The position numbers were made by a program, and so were the translations under genes. From the NCBI RefSeq assembly GCF_028463845.1, contig NZ_CP116805.1:1302001-1366000 (forward strand): a stretch of DNA of 64,000 nucleotides, in the 5' to 3' direction. This document shows, piece by piece, positions 9,074 through 16,790 of the stretch. The number at the start of each line of letters is the position of its first letter. Position 1 is the first letter of the stretch. Under the pieces are notes generated by a model that saw only the letters and a list, made by a program, of their open reading frames with translations, did not search any database and had not been told where the DNA came from. Origin of the DNA: Gimibacter soli. Its GTDB lineage: Bacteria > Pseudomonadota > Alphaproteobacteria > Sphingomonadales > Kordiimonadaceae.

Positions 9074-10819
9074 TCAGCGGCTGCTGCTATCGAAATTGCA
9101 GGCGGCTTCCACCTCGAACGGACGCGGTGCGTGCGACAGGACGTTCGGTTCTGCCAGCCACTCACGGCCCTTCAGCATCAGGTCGAAATAGATGCCGGGC
9201 ATCAGTTTCTCCTTCAGGAACCAGCCGAGGAAGGTCGGCTTCGTGCCGTCGATCATCCAGCGGGGCAGGGTCGGCTGCAGCTTGCCACCGTAACCGAACT
9301 CGGCGAGGACCACCTTGCCGCGCTCGACTGTGAGCGGACAGGAGCCATAGCCTTCATAGATGGCGCTCGGCGCCTTGCCGTCGAGGATTGCAAGGGTATT
9401 GAGCGCTACCACGGGCGCCTGCTTGCGCACGGCAGCGGCTGTTTTGGCGTTGGCAGCGGAGCAGCCATCGCCAAGGCCGAAGACATTGCCGTAACGCACA
9501 TGCTGCAACGTGTCGTGATGGACCTCGACCCAACCGGCAGCGTCGCCGAGCGGGCTTTTCTTCATGAAATCGAGCGGCCCTTGCGGCGGGCATACATGGA
9601 TCATGTCAAAAGGCCGGGTCTCGGTGCGGGTGACACCTTCATTGTCCGTCACTTCAAAGGTTGCGGTTTTGGCAGGGCCATCGACCGCGATCAGGCTTTC
9701 CTTGAAATGGAGATGGGCGTCGTAGGCTTTCACATAGTCCATCAGTGCGGGCACATAGTCGGCAACGCCGAACAGGACAGCACCCGCCGTGTGGAAATTC
9801 ACATCGATATCGCCAAGCACGCCGAGGCGTTTCCAGGCGTCGCAGGCCAGATACATGGCCTTTTGCGGCGCGCCGGCGCATTTGATGGGCATCACCGGCT
9901 GGGTGAAAAGCGCGCGCCCGGATTTCAGCGTGCGAACAAGTTCCCACGTGTAGGGGGCAAGATCGAAACGATAGTTGGAGGTAACGCCGTTCTGGCCAAG
10001 CGTTTCCTTCAGCCCCTTGATCTTGTCCCAGTCAAGCTGCAGGCCGGGGGCGGCGATCAGCACCTTGTAATGGACGCTTTCCCCGTTTTCGAGCAGCACG
10101 GCGTTGTCTTCGGGGCGGAATTCGGCGACCGCCGCCTGAACCCATTTGGCGCCAAGCGGGATGACCGACGCCATCGGACGTTTGGTCTGGTCGCGGTTGA
10201 ACACACCGCCGCCGACGAGCGTCCAGCCCGGCTGGTAATAGTGAATGTCGCGCGGTTCGATGACCGTGACACTGAGATGCGGGCGGCGTTTCAGGATGCT
10301 GGCGGCAACGGCAAGGCCGGCTGCCCCGCCACCGACAATGACAACGTCATGCGGACGTGTTTTGGGGAACTGCTTGCGCAGATTGTCGGTATCGCGACGG
10401 GCGGCGGTGCCCTGAAGGCGCTCGCGCTGGCCTGAAAGGTCGTAGCCTGCCTCGCTGGCGGTCGACAGGATGGCGTCGACCGACAGGTGGCCCGCTTCCG
10501 AAAGCGCCCAAAGGGTGGCTGAACGCGTGCCGGTGCGGCAGAAAGCGAGGACAGGCCCTTCAAGGTCGGCCAGTGCCGTGCGGAACGCGCCAACATCCTT
10601 GTCGGCAATCGCGCCGGAGACAACGGGGATATCGCGCCATTCCAAGCCGTGCCGCTCGGCCGCGGCTTTCAGCGCGGCTGCCGTCGGCTGGTCGTCTTCC
10701 TCGCCGTCCGGGCGGTTGCAGACGATACCCTTGAAGCCCTGTGCCGCGAGGATGCCGATTTCGGTTTCCATGATCTGCGGCGAGACGGAAAGGCCGGGGC
10801 CGATCTTGCGGATGTCCAT
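9074..10819 (-). CDS. DUF442 sulfurtransferase domain fused to type II sulfide:quinone oxidoreductase
   Basis: A fusion of 581 residues. Residues 1-135 are a DUF442/TIGR01244-type domain (phosphatase/rhodanese-like fold) with catalytic loop FCRTGTRS, Cys94. Residues 155-570 are a flavoprotein matching type II SQR: dinucleotide-binding VVIVGGGAAGLAVA (159-172), PIKCAGAPQKAMYL with Cys314, NVFGLGDGCSA for FAD, and YGSCPLTVERGKVVLAEF with Cys494. The two cysteines correspond to the redox pair of human SQOR. SQR oxidises sulfide and passes sulfane sulfur to an acceptor and electrons to quinone; the fused domain may take the persulfide onward. A GAGGAG ribosome site precedes ATG 10819. It lies between the MBL dioxygenase and SulP genes. 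Confidence 0.92.
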   Translation of the reverse strand: MDIRKIGPGLSVSPQIMETEIGILAAQGFKGIVCNRPDGEEDDQPTAAALKAAAERHGLEWRDIPVVSGAIADKDVGAFRTALADLEGPVLAFCRTGTRSATLWALSEAGHLSVDAILSTASEAGYDLSGQRERLQGTAARRDTDNLRKQFPKTRPHDVVIVGGGAAGLAVAASILKRRPHLSVTVIEPRDIHYYQPGWTLVGGGVFNRDQTKRPMASVIPLGAKWVQAAVAEFRPEDNAVLLENGESVHYKVLIAAPGLQLDWDKIKGLKETLGQNGVTSNYRFDLAPYTWELVRTLKSGRALFTQPVMPIKCAGAPQKAMYLACDAWKRLGVLGDIDVNFHTAGAVLFGVADYVPALMDYVKAYDAHLHFKESLIAVDGPAKTATFEVTDNEGVTRTETRPFDMIHVCPPQGPLDFMKKSPLGDAAGWVEVHHDTLQHVRYGNVFGLGDGCSAANAKTAAAVRKQAPVVALNTLAILDGKAPSAIYEGYGSCPLTVERGKVVLAEFGYGGKLQPTLPRWMIDGTKPTFLGWFLKEKLMPGIYFDLMLKGREWLAEPNVLSHAPRPFEVEAACNFDSSSR

Positions 10820-10843
10820 TTGCGCGCTCCTCGATGCTTCGCG

Positions 10844-11707
10844 TTACAGGGCGTTAACCGGGATTTTCAGGTAGGTGACGCCGTTATCGTCCGGCGGCGG
10901 CATGTGCCCGGCCCGCATATTCACCTGCACCGACGGCAGGATGAGGCGCGGCATATCAAGCGTTGCGTCGCGCTTCTCGCGCATCGCCACGAAGGTGTCC
11001 TCCGCGACACCCTGATGGATATGGATATTGGCTGCCTTTTCTTCGCCGACCGTGGTTTCCCAGCGGTAATCTTCGCGGCCCGGCGCCTTGTAATCATGGC
11101 ACATGAAAAGGCGGGTCTCTTCGGGCAGGGCAAAGAGCTTCTGCACAGATTTAAAAAGCGTGTGGGCGTTGCCGCCGGGGAAATCGCAGCGCGCGGTGCC
11201 ATAGTCCGGCATGAAAAGCGTATCGCCAAGGAAGCCTGCGTCGCCGATCACATAGGTCATGCAGGCGGGCGTATGGCCGGGGGTGTGGATCGCCCTCGCT
11301 TCGATGCTGCCAACCTTGAAGGTTTCGCCGTCCTTGAACAGATGATCGAATTGGCTGCCATCGCGGGCGAAATCGGTGCCGGCATTGAACACCTTGCCGA
11401 ACACATTCTGCACGACCGTGATGTTGAAGCCGATGCCCATGCGCCCACCAAGCTTTTCCTTCAAATAGGGCGCTGCCGAAAGGTGATCGGCATGGACGTG
11501 GGTTTCGAGGATCCAGTCGATGGTCAGGCCCTCGGCCTTCACGAAAGCGATAAGCTTGTCGGCCGTCTCGGTGCTGGTGCGGCCGGAATTCGGGTTATAG
11601 TCGAGGACTGAATCCACAATCGCGGCATGCTTCGTTGCCGGGTCAGCCACGACATAGCTGACGGTGAAGGTGGGCTCGTCGAAAAAGGCGGTGACAATCG
11701 GGTTCAT
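10844..11707 (-). CDS. MBL-fold persulfide dioxygenase-like protein (Blh/ETHE1 type)
   Basis: Metallo-beta-lactamase-fold protein of 287 residues. Metal ligands are visible as THVHADH (His70, His72, Asp74, His75), HTPGHT (His141/His145) and GDTLF (Asp162), followed by PDYGTARCDFPGGNA, a segment typical of the Blh/persulfide-dioxygenase branch. Such enzymes oxidise glutathione persulfide to sulfite with a single iron. ATG 11707 (MNPIVTAFF) was chosen over longer starts because homology begins there and AAGGAC lies upstream. In the BigR systems of Xylella and Agrobacterium this protein carries a fused DUF442 domain; here that domain is fused to the neighbouring SQR instead. It sits 14 bases after the repressor gene. 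Confidence 0.92.
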   Translation of the reverse strand: MNPIVTAFFDEPTFTVSYVVADPATKHAAIVDSVLDYNPNSGRTSTETADKLIAFVKAEGLTIDWILETHVHADHLSAAPYLKEKLGGRMGIGFNITVVQNVFGKVFNAGTDFARDGSQFDHLFKDGETFKVGSIEARAIHTPGHTPACMTYVIGDAGFLGDTLFMPDYGTARCDFPGGNAHTLFKSVQKLFALPEETRLFMCHDYKAPGREDYRWETTVGEEKAANIHIHQGVAEDTFVAMREKRDATLDMPRLILPSVQVNMRAGHMPPPDDNGVTYLKIPVNAL

Positions 11708-11721
11708 CGGGGCACGTCCTT

Positions 11722-12045
11722 TCATTCGTTGGTGTCGGCGTCGGGGCCGAAAGCATTGCAGAGCGCGTCGATCAGCAGATTGATGCGGATATCTGCGATG
11801 CTGTAGTAGACCGTTTTCGAATCGCGGCGGGCGGTGACCAGCCCTTCTGCCCGCAGCCGGGCAAGATCGCGCGAGAGCGTGGGCTGTTTGACCCCCGTCT
11901 CGGCCTCGATCGTGCCCACCGATTTTTCGCCTTCGATCAGGGCACACACCGCCAGAAGGCGGTTCGGGTGCGACATCGTTTTCAGGAGGGCAGCGACGTC
12001 GCTGGCGCGTTCCCTGAGCTCGGGCAATTGATCGGGTTTAGGCAT
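11722..12045 (-). CDS. ArsR-family sulfide/persulfide-sensing repressor (BigR/SqrR-like)
   Basis: Winged-helix repressor of 107 residues counted from ATG 12045; a TTG six bases upstream (12051) is an alternative, and an AAGGAG site serves either. The order is LLKTMSHPNRLLAVCALIEGEKSV, a helix-turn-helix TGVKQPTLSRDLARLR and a wing DSKTVYYS. Two cysteines, Cys34 and Cys96, sit in the first and last helices, where BigR and SqrR carry their persulfide-reactive pair. Metal-site residues of SmtB-type members are not evident. It heads the operon with the persulfide dioxygenase, SQR fusion and SulP genes and diverges from the YeeE pair, so it likely represses both directions until sulfide or persulfide accumulates. 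Confidence 0.9.
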   Translation of the reverse strand: MPKPDQLPELRERASDVAALLKTMSHPNRLLAVCALIEGEKSVGTIEAETGVKQPTLSRDLARLRAEGLVTARRDSKTVYYSIADIRINLLIDALCNAFGPDADTNE

Positions 12046-12171
12046 GGGCAAAAGGCTCCTTCTTCATCCTGGCATTGATTTCGGGCTTGCCGTTCTCTCT
12101 TCATATGACATATATCAGTTTTGTTAAATGTAAAGTGTCATGCGACCACTTGACGCAACAGGAGAAGGAAA
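12046..12171. promoter_or_regulatory. Operator/promoter region of the divergent sulfide locus
   Basis: AT-rich gap between the repressor and the YeeE pair. A near-perfect palindrome TGACATATATCA (12106-12117), overlapping CATATG, is the best operator candidate. A second GTCA-N10-TGAC dyad lies nearer the YeeE start. Assignment to the ArsR repressor is inferred from position. Confidence 0.5.
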
Positions 12172-12600
12172 ATGACCGAATTTACGCCGGTTTCAGCCCT
12201 GATCGGCGGCGCGCTCATCGGGCTGTCGGTCGTCTTTTTCATGGCGACGATGGGCCGAATCGCCGGGATCAGCGGTATTGTCAGCGGCCTGATGGCGCCG
12301 AAAGGCAGCGATTTCGGCTGGAAACTCGCATTCGTCGCCGGGTTGATGGCGGCGCCTTTTGTTTACGCGATGGTGCGGCCTGAAGACGTTTCGGTCGCTT
12401 TCCCGCACAGCATCGGGTTCATCGTGGCGGGCGGCCTGCTGGTGGGTATCGGGTCGCGGCTTGGTAGCGGCTGCACCAGCGGCCACGGCATCTGCGGCAT
12501 GGCGCGCCTGTCGCCGCGGTCGATCGTTGCCACGCTGACCTTCATGGCGACCGGCATCATCACCGTATTCGTCATCCGGATGATCGGGGGTGCAGCATGA
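12172..12600 (+). CDS. YeeE/YedE-family half-transporter, first subunit
   Basis: Small inner-membrane protein of 142 residues with about four hydrophobic helices and the family motif GSGCTSGHGICGMARLSPRS, whose cysteines relay sulfur anions in the TsuA-type thiosulfate channel family. It is half the length of fused YeeE proteins. It pairs with the next gene, which overlaps by 4 bases (ATGA). Next to sulfide-oxidation genes it probably imports or exports a sulfur species (thiosulfate or persulfide sulfur); the exact substrate is inference. The ribosome site GGAGAAGG precedes ATG 12172. Confidence 0.92.
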   Translation: MTEFTPVSALIGGALIGLSVVFFMATMGRIAGISGIVSGLMAPKGSDFGWKLAFVAGLMAAPFVYAMVRPEDVSVAFPHSIGFIVAGGLLVGIGSRLGSGCTSGHGICGMARLSPRSIVATLTFMATGIITVFVIRMIGGAA

Positions 12601-13010
12601 AGATCGCGGCTTCTTTCATCAGCGGTGGCCTTTTCGGGCTCGGGCTTGTCATCTCCGGCATGTCGAACCCGGCCAAGGTGATCGGCTTTCTGGATATCGC
12701 CGGCAACTGGGACCCGAGCCTCGCTTTCGTGATGGCGGGTGGCCTTATTGTCACCGCCATCGGCTACCGGCTGGTTTTCCGGCGCACGGCGCCCGTGTGT
12801 GACAGCCAGTTTCATGTGCCGACAAACCGGGTGATCGATGCCCGGCTCATCGGCGGCGCTGCCATTTTCGGGATCGGCTGGGGGCTTGGCGGCTTCTGCC
12901 CCGGCCCCGGCATCGTCGCGACCGCACTAGGCCACATTGAGGCCATTGCCTTTGTGGCGGCGATGCTTGCCGGCATGTGGCTGAAGGACAGGCTTTTCGG
13001 CACTGCCTGA
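12597..13010 (+). CDS. YeeE/YedE-family half-transporter, second subunit (DUF6691 type)
   Basis: Membrane protein of 137 residues, the partner of the previous gene. It has SGGLFGLGLVISGMSNPAKVIGFLD near the N-terminus and a Cys-containing GLGGFCPGPGIVATALG motif equivalent to the second sulfur-relay site of full-length YeeE proteins. The ATGA overlap with the upstream gene indicates translational coupling and a two-chain transporter. It is expected to work with the sulfide-oxidation operon transcribed in the opposite direction. Confidence 0.9.
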   Translation: MKIAASFISGGLFGLGLVISGMSNPAKVIGFLDIAGNWDPSLAFVMAGGLIVTAIGYRLVFRRTAPVCDSQFHVPTNRVIDARLIGGAAIFGIGWGLGGFCPGPGIVATALGHIEAIAFVAAMLAGMWLKDRLFGTA

Positions 13011-13022
13011 AACGTGATGGCA

Positions 13023-13058
13023 GGGGCGGGGCGCGTGCGATTGACAGGCCCCCGCCCC
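13023..13058 (+). terminator. GC-rich hairpin after the YeeE pair
   Basis: GGGGCGGGG (13023-13031) can pair with CCCCGCCCC (13050-13058). There is no T run afterwards, so intrinsic termination is doubtful; it may stabilise the 3' end. Confidence 0.35.
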
Positions 13059-13107
13059 CCATGACAAGTTGCCCCGAAATTACCCACAAGAAGAAACGGG
13101 GACAGTC

Positions 13108-13617
13108 ATGGCGGAAGCCATCAATATCGATCTCACCGCCTCGAAGGCGGACCGCTACCGCCAGACGCTTGAAAGCCTTGAGGCCGTGCTGGAAAGCGAG
13201 GGCAACCTGACCGCCCGCATGGCCACGGTTTCCTGCCTCCTTTCGGGCGCATTCCCTGAAACCTATTTCTGGACCGGCTTCTATATCGTCGATCCCGAAA
13301 AGCCGGCTGAACTGGTCGTCGGGCCTTATCAGGGCACGCTCGGTTGCCTGCGCATCCCGTTCGGCCGCGGGGTTTGCGGTACGGCGGCGGCTGAAGGCAA
13401 AACCCAGATCGTGGAAGACGTGCATGCTATCGCAAACCACATTGCCTGCGACAGCCGCAGCCAGTCGGAGATCGTGGTGCCGGTGACCGACGCCGAGGGA
13501 CGGCTGATTGCCGTTTTCGACGTTGATTCGACTGAGCTTGCATCTTTTGATTCCATCGACCAGCTTTGGCTTGAGCTGATCATGAGCCGCATCTTTGGCC
13601 CGGGGAGGACTTCGTGA
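13108..13617 (+). CDS. msrC: GAF-domain free methionine-(R)-sulfoxide reductase
   Basis: Cytosolic enzyme of 169 residues, a single GAF domain that reduces free Met-R-sulfoxide. The three family cysteines are present: Cys80 and Cys90 in [17 protein letters not shown], and Cys114 in [15 protein letters not shown]. They match positions 84, 94 and 118 of the E. coli enzyme. ATG 13108 was chosen over 13069 because the family starts there and the extra 13 residues are not conserved. The stop overlaps the GTG of gloA by 4 bases, so the two detoxification genes form an operon. Confidence 0.93.
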   Translation: MAEAINIDLTASKADRYRQTLESLEAVLESEGNLTARMATVSCLLSGAFPETYFWTGFYIVDPEKPAELVVGPYQGTLGCLRIPFGRGVCGTAAAEGKTQIVEDVHAIANHIACDSRSQSEIVVPVTDAEGRLIAVFDVDSTELASFDSIDQLWLELIMSRIFGPGRTS

Positions 13618-14033
13618 AGTTTCTGCATACGATGGTGCGCGTCACCGACCTTGACGCCTCGCTTGATTTTTATGTGAACCAATTGGGGCTTGTTGAAGTA
13701 TCGCGCAAGGAAGTGCCAGCTGGCCGCTTCACGCTCGTTTATCTGGCGGCCCCCGGCGACAAGGGCGGCGAGATCGAGCTGACCTACAACTGGGACCCGG
13801 AAGAATACACGGGCGGGCGCAACTTCGGCCATGTGGCCTTCGCGGTTGATGACATCTACGAAAAGTGCGCGGCGCTCGCGAAGGGCGGGGTAACGATCAA
13901 CCGTCCGCCGCGTGACGGCTATATGGCCTTTGTGCGCAGCCCCGACGGCATCTCCGTGGAACTGCTGCAAAAAGGCGGGCCGCTGCCGCCACAGGAGCCC
14001 TGGGCATCAATGCCGAACACCGGCACATGGTAA
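13614..14033 (+). CDS. gloA: Lactoylglutathione lyase (glyoxalase I)
   Basis: VOC-fold metalloenzyme of 139 residues converting the methylglyoxal-glutathione hemithioacetal to S-lactoylglutathione. The metal ligands fit E. coli GloA: His5 (LHTMVRV), Glu55 (GEIELTYNW), His73 ([10 protein letters not shown]) and Glu116 (ISVELLQ). The start is GTG 13614, overlapping the msrC stop, with GGGGAGGA immediately upstream. A 15-residue Pro/Trp-containing tail follows the domain. No glyoxalase II is identified here. Confidence 0.95.
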   Translation: MKFLHTMVRVTDLDASLDFYVNQLGLVEVSRKEVPAGRFTLVYLAAPGDKGGEIELTYNWDPEEYTGGRNFGHVAFAVDDIYEKCAALAKGGVTINRPPRDGYMAFVRSPDGISVELLQKGGPLPPQEPWASMPNTGTW

Positions 14034-14120
14034 AGACGATTGCCATTGGGGATAGTTACGTTAAATTCGACGAATATTAACAATCCCTTCATCATTTTGG
14101 CGCTCAATATCAACTCCTGA

Positions 14121-15707
14121 ATGAGTGGGCTTTCCGTGAAACTACATTGGGCTAACCGGATTTCCTTCAAGCTGGCGCGCACGGCGGTGATCATCGCCTT
14201 CACGCTGGGCATGGTGCTGTCTGCAGCCCAGGTCTATCTCGACTATCTTGAAGAAGGCGACAACCTCGACAACCGGGTGCTGAAGGCGCTTGAGGTGGTT
14301 GACAAGTCTGCGACCCGCGCGGTCTTGATCCTTGATAGCGATCTCGCGCAGGAGGTCGTCCTCGGCCTCATGGAATATGACTATATCACCGAAGCGGCGA
14401 TCCTTGATGATAACCGCACCGTCCTTGCCGGCCGTCGCCGCGAGGAACGCCAGATGGATGGCGGGGTGCGCTATGCCCGCATGCTTATCAACGACATGGT
14501 ACCGTTCGACTATCAGCTGACCCTGCCGGTCGCGATGGCGGAACGTCCGGGCAGCTTGCATGTGGTGGTCGATCGCGCGGTCGGCCTGCAGCCTTTCTTC
14601 TCGCGTGCCACGACGACCTTCCTTTCAGGCTTCGTCCGTAACTTCGTCCTCGTGGTTCTGCTGTATTACGCATTCCACCAGGGGCTGACGAAGCCGCTGC
14701 AGACGGTTGTGCAGAATATTTCACAGATCAATCCCGAGCATCCGGGTGAACAGCGCATTTCGGTGCCGAAAGCACACCAGAATGACGAGATCGGGCAGCT
14801 GGCCAGTCAAGTCAACCTGTCGCTCGATGCTGTGCAGGTGCTCTTGGATAACTTAAGGTCTACCAACCGTGCCCTGTCGGCGAGCGAGGAGGCCCTGCGC
14901 CGCCGCTCGTGGGAGCTGGAGCAGGAAGTGGATCGTACCAAGCAGGCGACCCGCGAACTGATCATCACCAAGGAACAGGCCGAGGCTGCCAACCGCGCGA
15001 AAAGCGTGTTCCTCGCGAACGTCAGCCACGAGCTGCGTACGCCCCTCAACGCCATCATCGGCTTCTCGTCGATCATGGCCGACCAGATGTTCGGCCCCAT
15101 TGGCCACAATAAATACCGCGAATATCTGCATGATATCCGCTCCTCGAGCCAGCATCTCTCCGATGTGCTTGGCGAAGTGCTCGATCTGGCCAAGATCGAG
15201 GCCGGCCAGATGAAGATCGAGGAAGAAGTCGTCGACATGATCAAGCTGTGCGACGAAAGCCGCGCGCTTTGCAACGCGCAGGCTGCCGCCAAGGGCTTCT
15301 CGATTTCGCTCGCGCTGCCGGAAGACCTGCCGAAGGTGAAAGGCGACCGCCTGCGCATCAAGCAGTCGATCCTCAACCTGTTGTCGAACGCCGTGAAATT
15401 CACCGCGCAAGGTGCAGGCGATGTGGCGCTTAGCGCTGCCGTGGATACGAACGGTAATCTGACCGTGACCGTTGTTGACCATGGCATCGGCATTTCGGAA
15501 GAAGAACAGAGCCTGATCTTCTCGCCCTTCGTTCGCTCGGCAAGTGCCCTCAGTCGCAGCCACGAAGGCACGGGGCTTGGTCTGTCGCTCGTCAACGCCT
15601 TCATGGAAATGCATCAGGGCTGGGTGACGCTCGAAAGCGAGCTCGGCAAGGGCTCGGTCTTCACCCTGCATTTCCCGTCGGAACGCGTGGTTACCGCCCA
15701 GGCCTGA
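14121..15707 (+). CDS. Membrane sensor histidine kinase
   Basis: Kinase of 528 residues. Transmembrane helices at about 19-38 and 166-186 flank a periplasmic sensor region of some 125 residues. A HAMP-like linker, a coiled coil at about 245-295 and the HisKA domain follow, with the H-box FLANVSHELRTPLNAIIGF and phospho-acceptor His303. The catalytic domain shows SILNLLSNAVKF (N box), DHGIGI (G1) and GTGLGLSL (G2). There is no receiver domain and no adjacent response regulator, so it is an orphan kinase; the sensor domain gives no clue to the signal. The ATG has no clear ribosome site; GTG 14136 is a possible alternative start. Confidence 0.92.
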   Translation: MSGLSVKLHWANRISFKLARTAVIIAFTLGMVLSAAQVYLDYLEEGDNLDNRVLKALEVVDKSATRAVLILDSDLAQEVVLGLMEYDYITEAAILDDNRTVLAGRRREERQMDGGVRYARMLINDMVPFDYQLTLPVAMAERPGSLHVVVDRAVGLQPFFSRATTTFLSGFVRNFVLVVLLYYAFHQGLTKPLQTVVQNISQINPEHPGEQRISVPKAHQNDEIGQLASQVNLSLDAVQVLLDNLRSTNRALSASEEALRRRSWELEQEVDRTKQATRELIITKEQAEAANRAKSVFLANVSHELRTPLNAIIGFSSIMADQMFGPIGHNKYREYLHDIRSSSQHLSDVLGEVLDLAKIEAGQMKIEEEVVDMIKLCDESRALCNAQAAAKGFSISLALPEDLPKVKGDRLRIKQSILNLLSNAVKFTAQGAGDVALSAAVDTNGNLTVTVVDHGIGISEEEQSLIFSPFVRSASALSRSHEGTGLGLSLVNAFMEMHQGWVTLESELGKGSVFTLHFPSERVVTAQA

Positions 15708-15726
15708 GCCAAAAGAACTTCAAAGG

Positions 15727-15761
15727 AAAAGGCCGGCGCTCGGGTGAGCTGCCGGCCTTTT
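15727..15761 (+). terminator. Bidirectional intrinsic terminator
   Basis: AAAAGGCCGGC (15727-15737) pairs with GCCGGCCTTTT (15751-15761), with T runs on both strands. It lies between the convergent histidine-kinase and hbdH genes and can serve both. Confidence 0.9.
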
Positions 15762-15780
15762 CGTTTTCAGGATAGCTGTG

Positions 15781-16572
15781 TCAGCGTGCCGTCCAGGCCC
15801 CGTCCATCGTGAGGGACGAACCGGTGGTCGACCGACCGGCATCGGACGCGAGGAAGACGGCGAGGGCTGCCAGTTCTTCAACTTCCACAAAGCGTTTGTT
15901 GGGCTGCGAGGCGAGGATCACCCTCTTCACAACCTCTTCTTCCGACAGGCCATGCACTTTCGCCTGATCGGCAATCTGGCCGTCCACCAGCGGCGTGCGG
16001 ACATAGCCGGGGCAAATGGCGTTGACGGTGAGATTCTGGTCTTCGGCGGTTTCGAGGGCTGCGGTTTTCGTGAAGCCGACAACGCCGTGCTTGGCCGCCA
16101 CATAGGCCGACTTGAACGGCGAAGCGACAAGGCCGTGGACGCTCGCGATATTGATCACACGCCCGAAACCGCGCTTGCGCATGCCGGGCAGGGCGGCACG
16201 GGTGGCATAGAAGGTGGCGGAAAGATTGAGCGCGATGATCGCTTCCCACTTGTCGACGGGAAACTCGTCAATCGCGGCCACATGCTGGATACCGGCGTTG
16301 TTCACAAGGATATCGACAGCACCGAAGGCCGCCTCGGCCTCGGTCACCAGCCGGGTTGCTTCCTCGCCCTTCATCAGATCTGCCCCGATGAAGCCTGCTT
16401 CCACGCCGAAATCTGCCTTGATCGCCGCCTTGATGCGCTCGATCTCTGCCGGGTCGCCGAAACCGTTCAGGACCACACTCGCGCCTGCCTCGGCAAGGCC
16501 GCGGGCGATTCCAAGCCCGATTCCGCTCGTTGAGCCGGTGATGAGGGCAACTTTTCCGGACAATGGTTTCAT
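15781..16572 (-). CDS. hbdH: D-3-hydroxybutyrate dehydrogenase
   Basis: Short-chain dehydrogenase of 263 residues oxidising (R)-3-hydroxybutyrate to acetoacetate with NAD. It has the cofactor motif GSTSGIGLGIA, NNAGIQHVAAI, the catalytic SAYVAAKHG (Tyr and Lys of YxxxK) and the family-typical CPGYVRTPLVDGQI segment that separates BDH from other SDRs. ATG 16572 (MKPLSGKVAL) was preferred over 16614 by homology. It diverges from phaZ, whose product releases 3-hydroxybutyrate from PHB granules, so the pair makes a PHB-mobilisation unit. Confidence 0.93.
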   Translation of the reverse strand: MKPLSGKVALITGSTSGIGLGIARGLAEAGASVVLNGFGDPAEIERIKAAIKADFGVEAGFIGADLMKGEEATRLVTEAEAAFGAVDILVNNAGIQHVAAIDEFPVDKWEAIIALNLSATFYATRAALPGMRKRGFGRVINIASVHGLVASPFKSAYVAAKHGVVGFTKTAALETAEDQNLTVNAICPGYVRTPLVDGQIADQAKVHGLSEEEVVKRVILASQPNKRFVEVEELAALAVFLASDAGRSTTGSSLTMDGAWTAR

Positions 16573-16790
16573 GATTGAAACTCCTTGGATATGTTGCGCT
16601 GCACTATAAACCAAGGCCAGCCTTGGATGCGAGAGAAATGTCAGTCTGCCCTTTCAAGCATATGGAATATGAGTGCGATTGCTTATTGAAGCTTTAATCT
16701 TTGAGGGCTAGGCTCTTTGAAAATGCCGCATCGCACCATGAATGGGAGCGCTCGCATAGGTGGGCGTCGATCGCGGCGGAAGGGACCAGG
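16573..16790. promoter_or_regulatory. Divergent promoter region hbdH / phaZ
   Basis: Gap of 218 bases with AT-rich stretches around 16660-16710. Both genes of PHB breakdown must be transcribed from it. I cannot name specific boxes with confidence. Confidence 0.4.
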
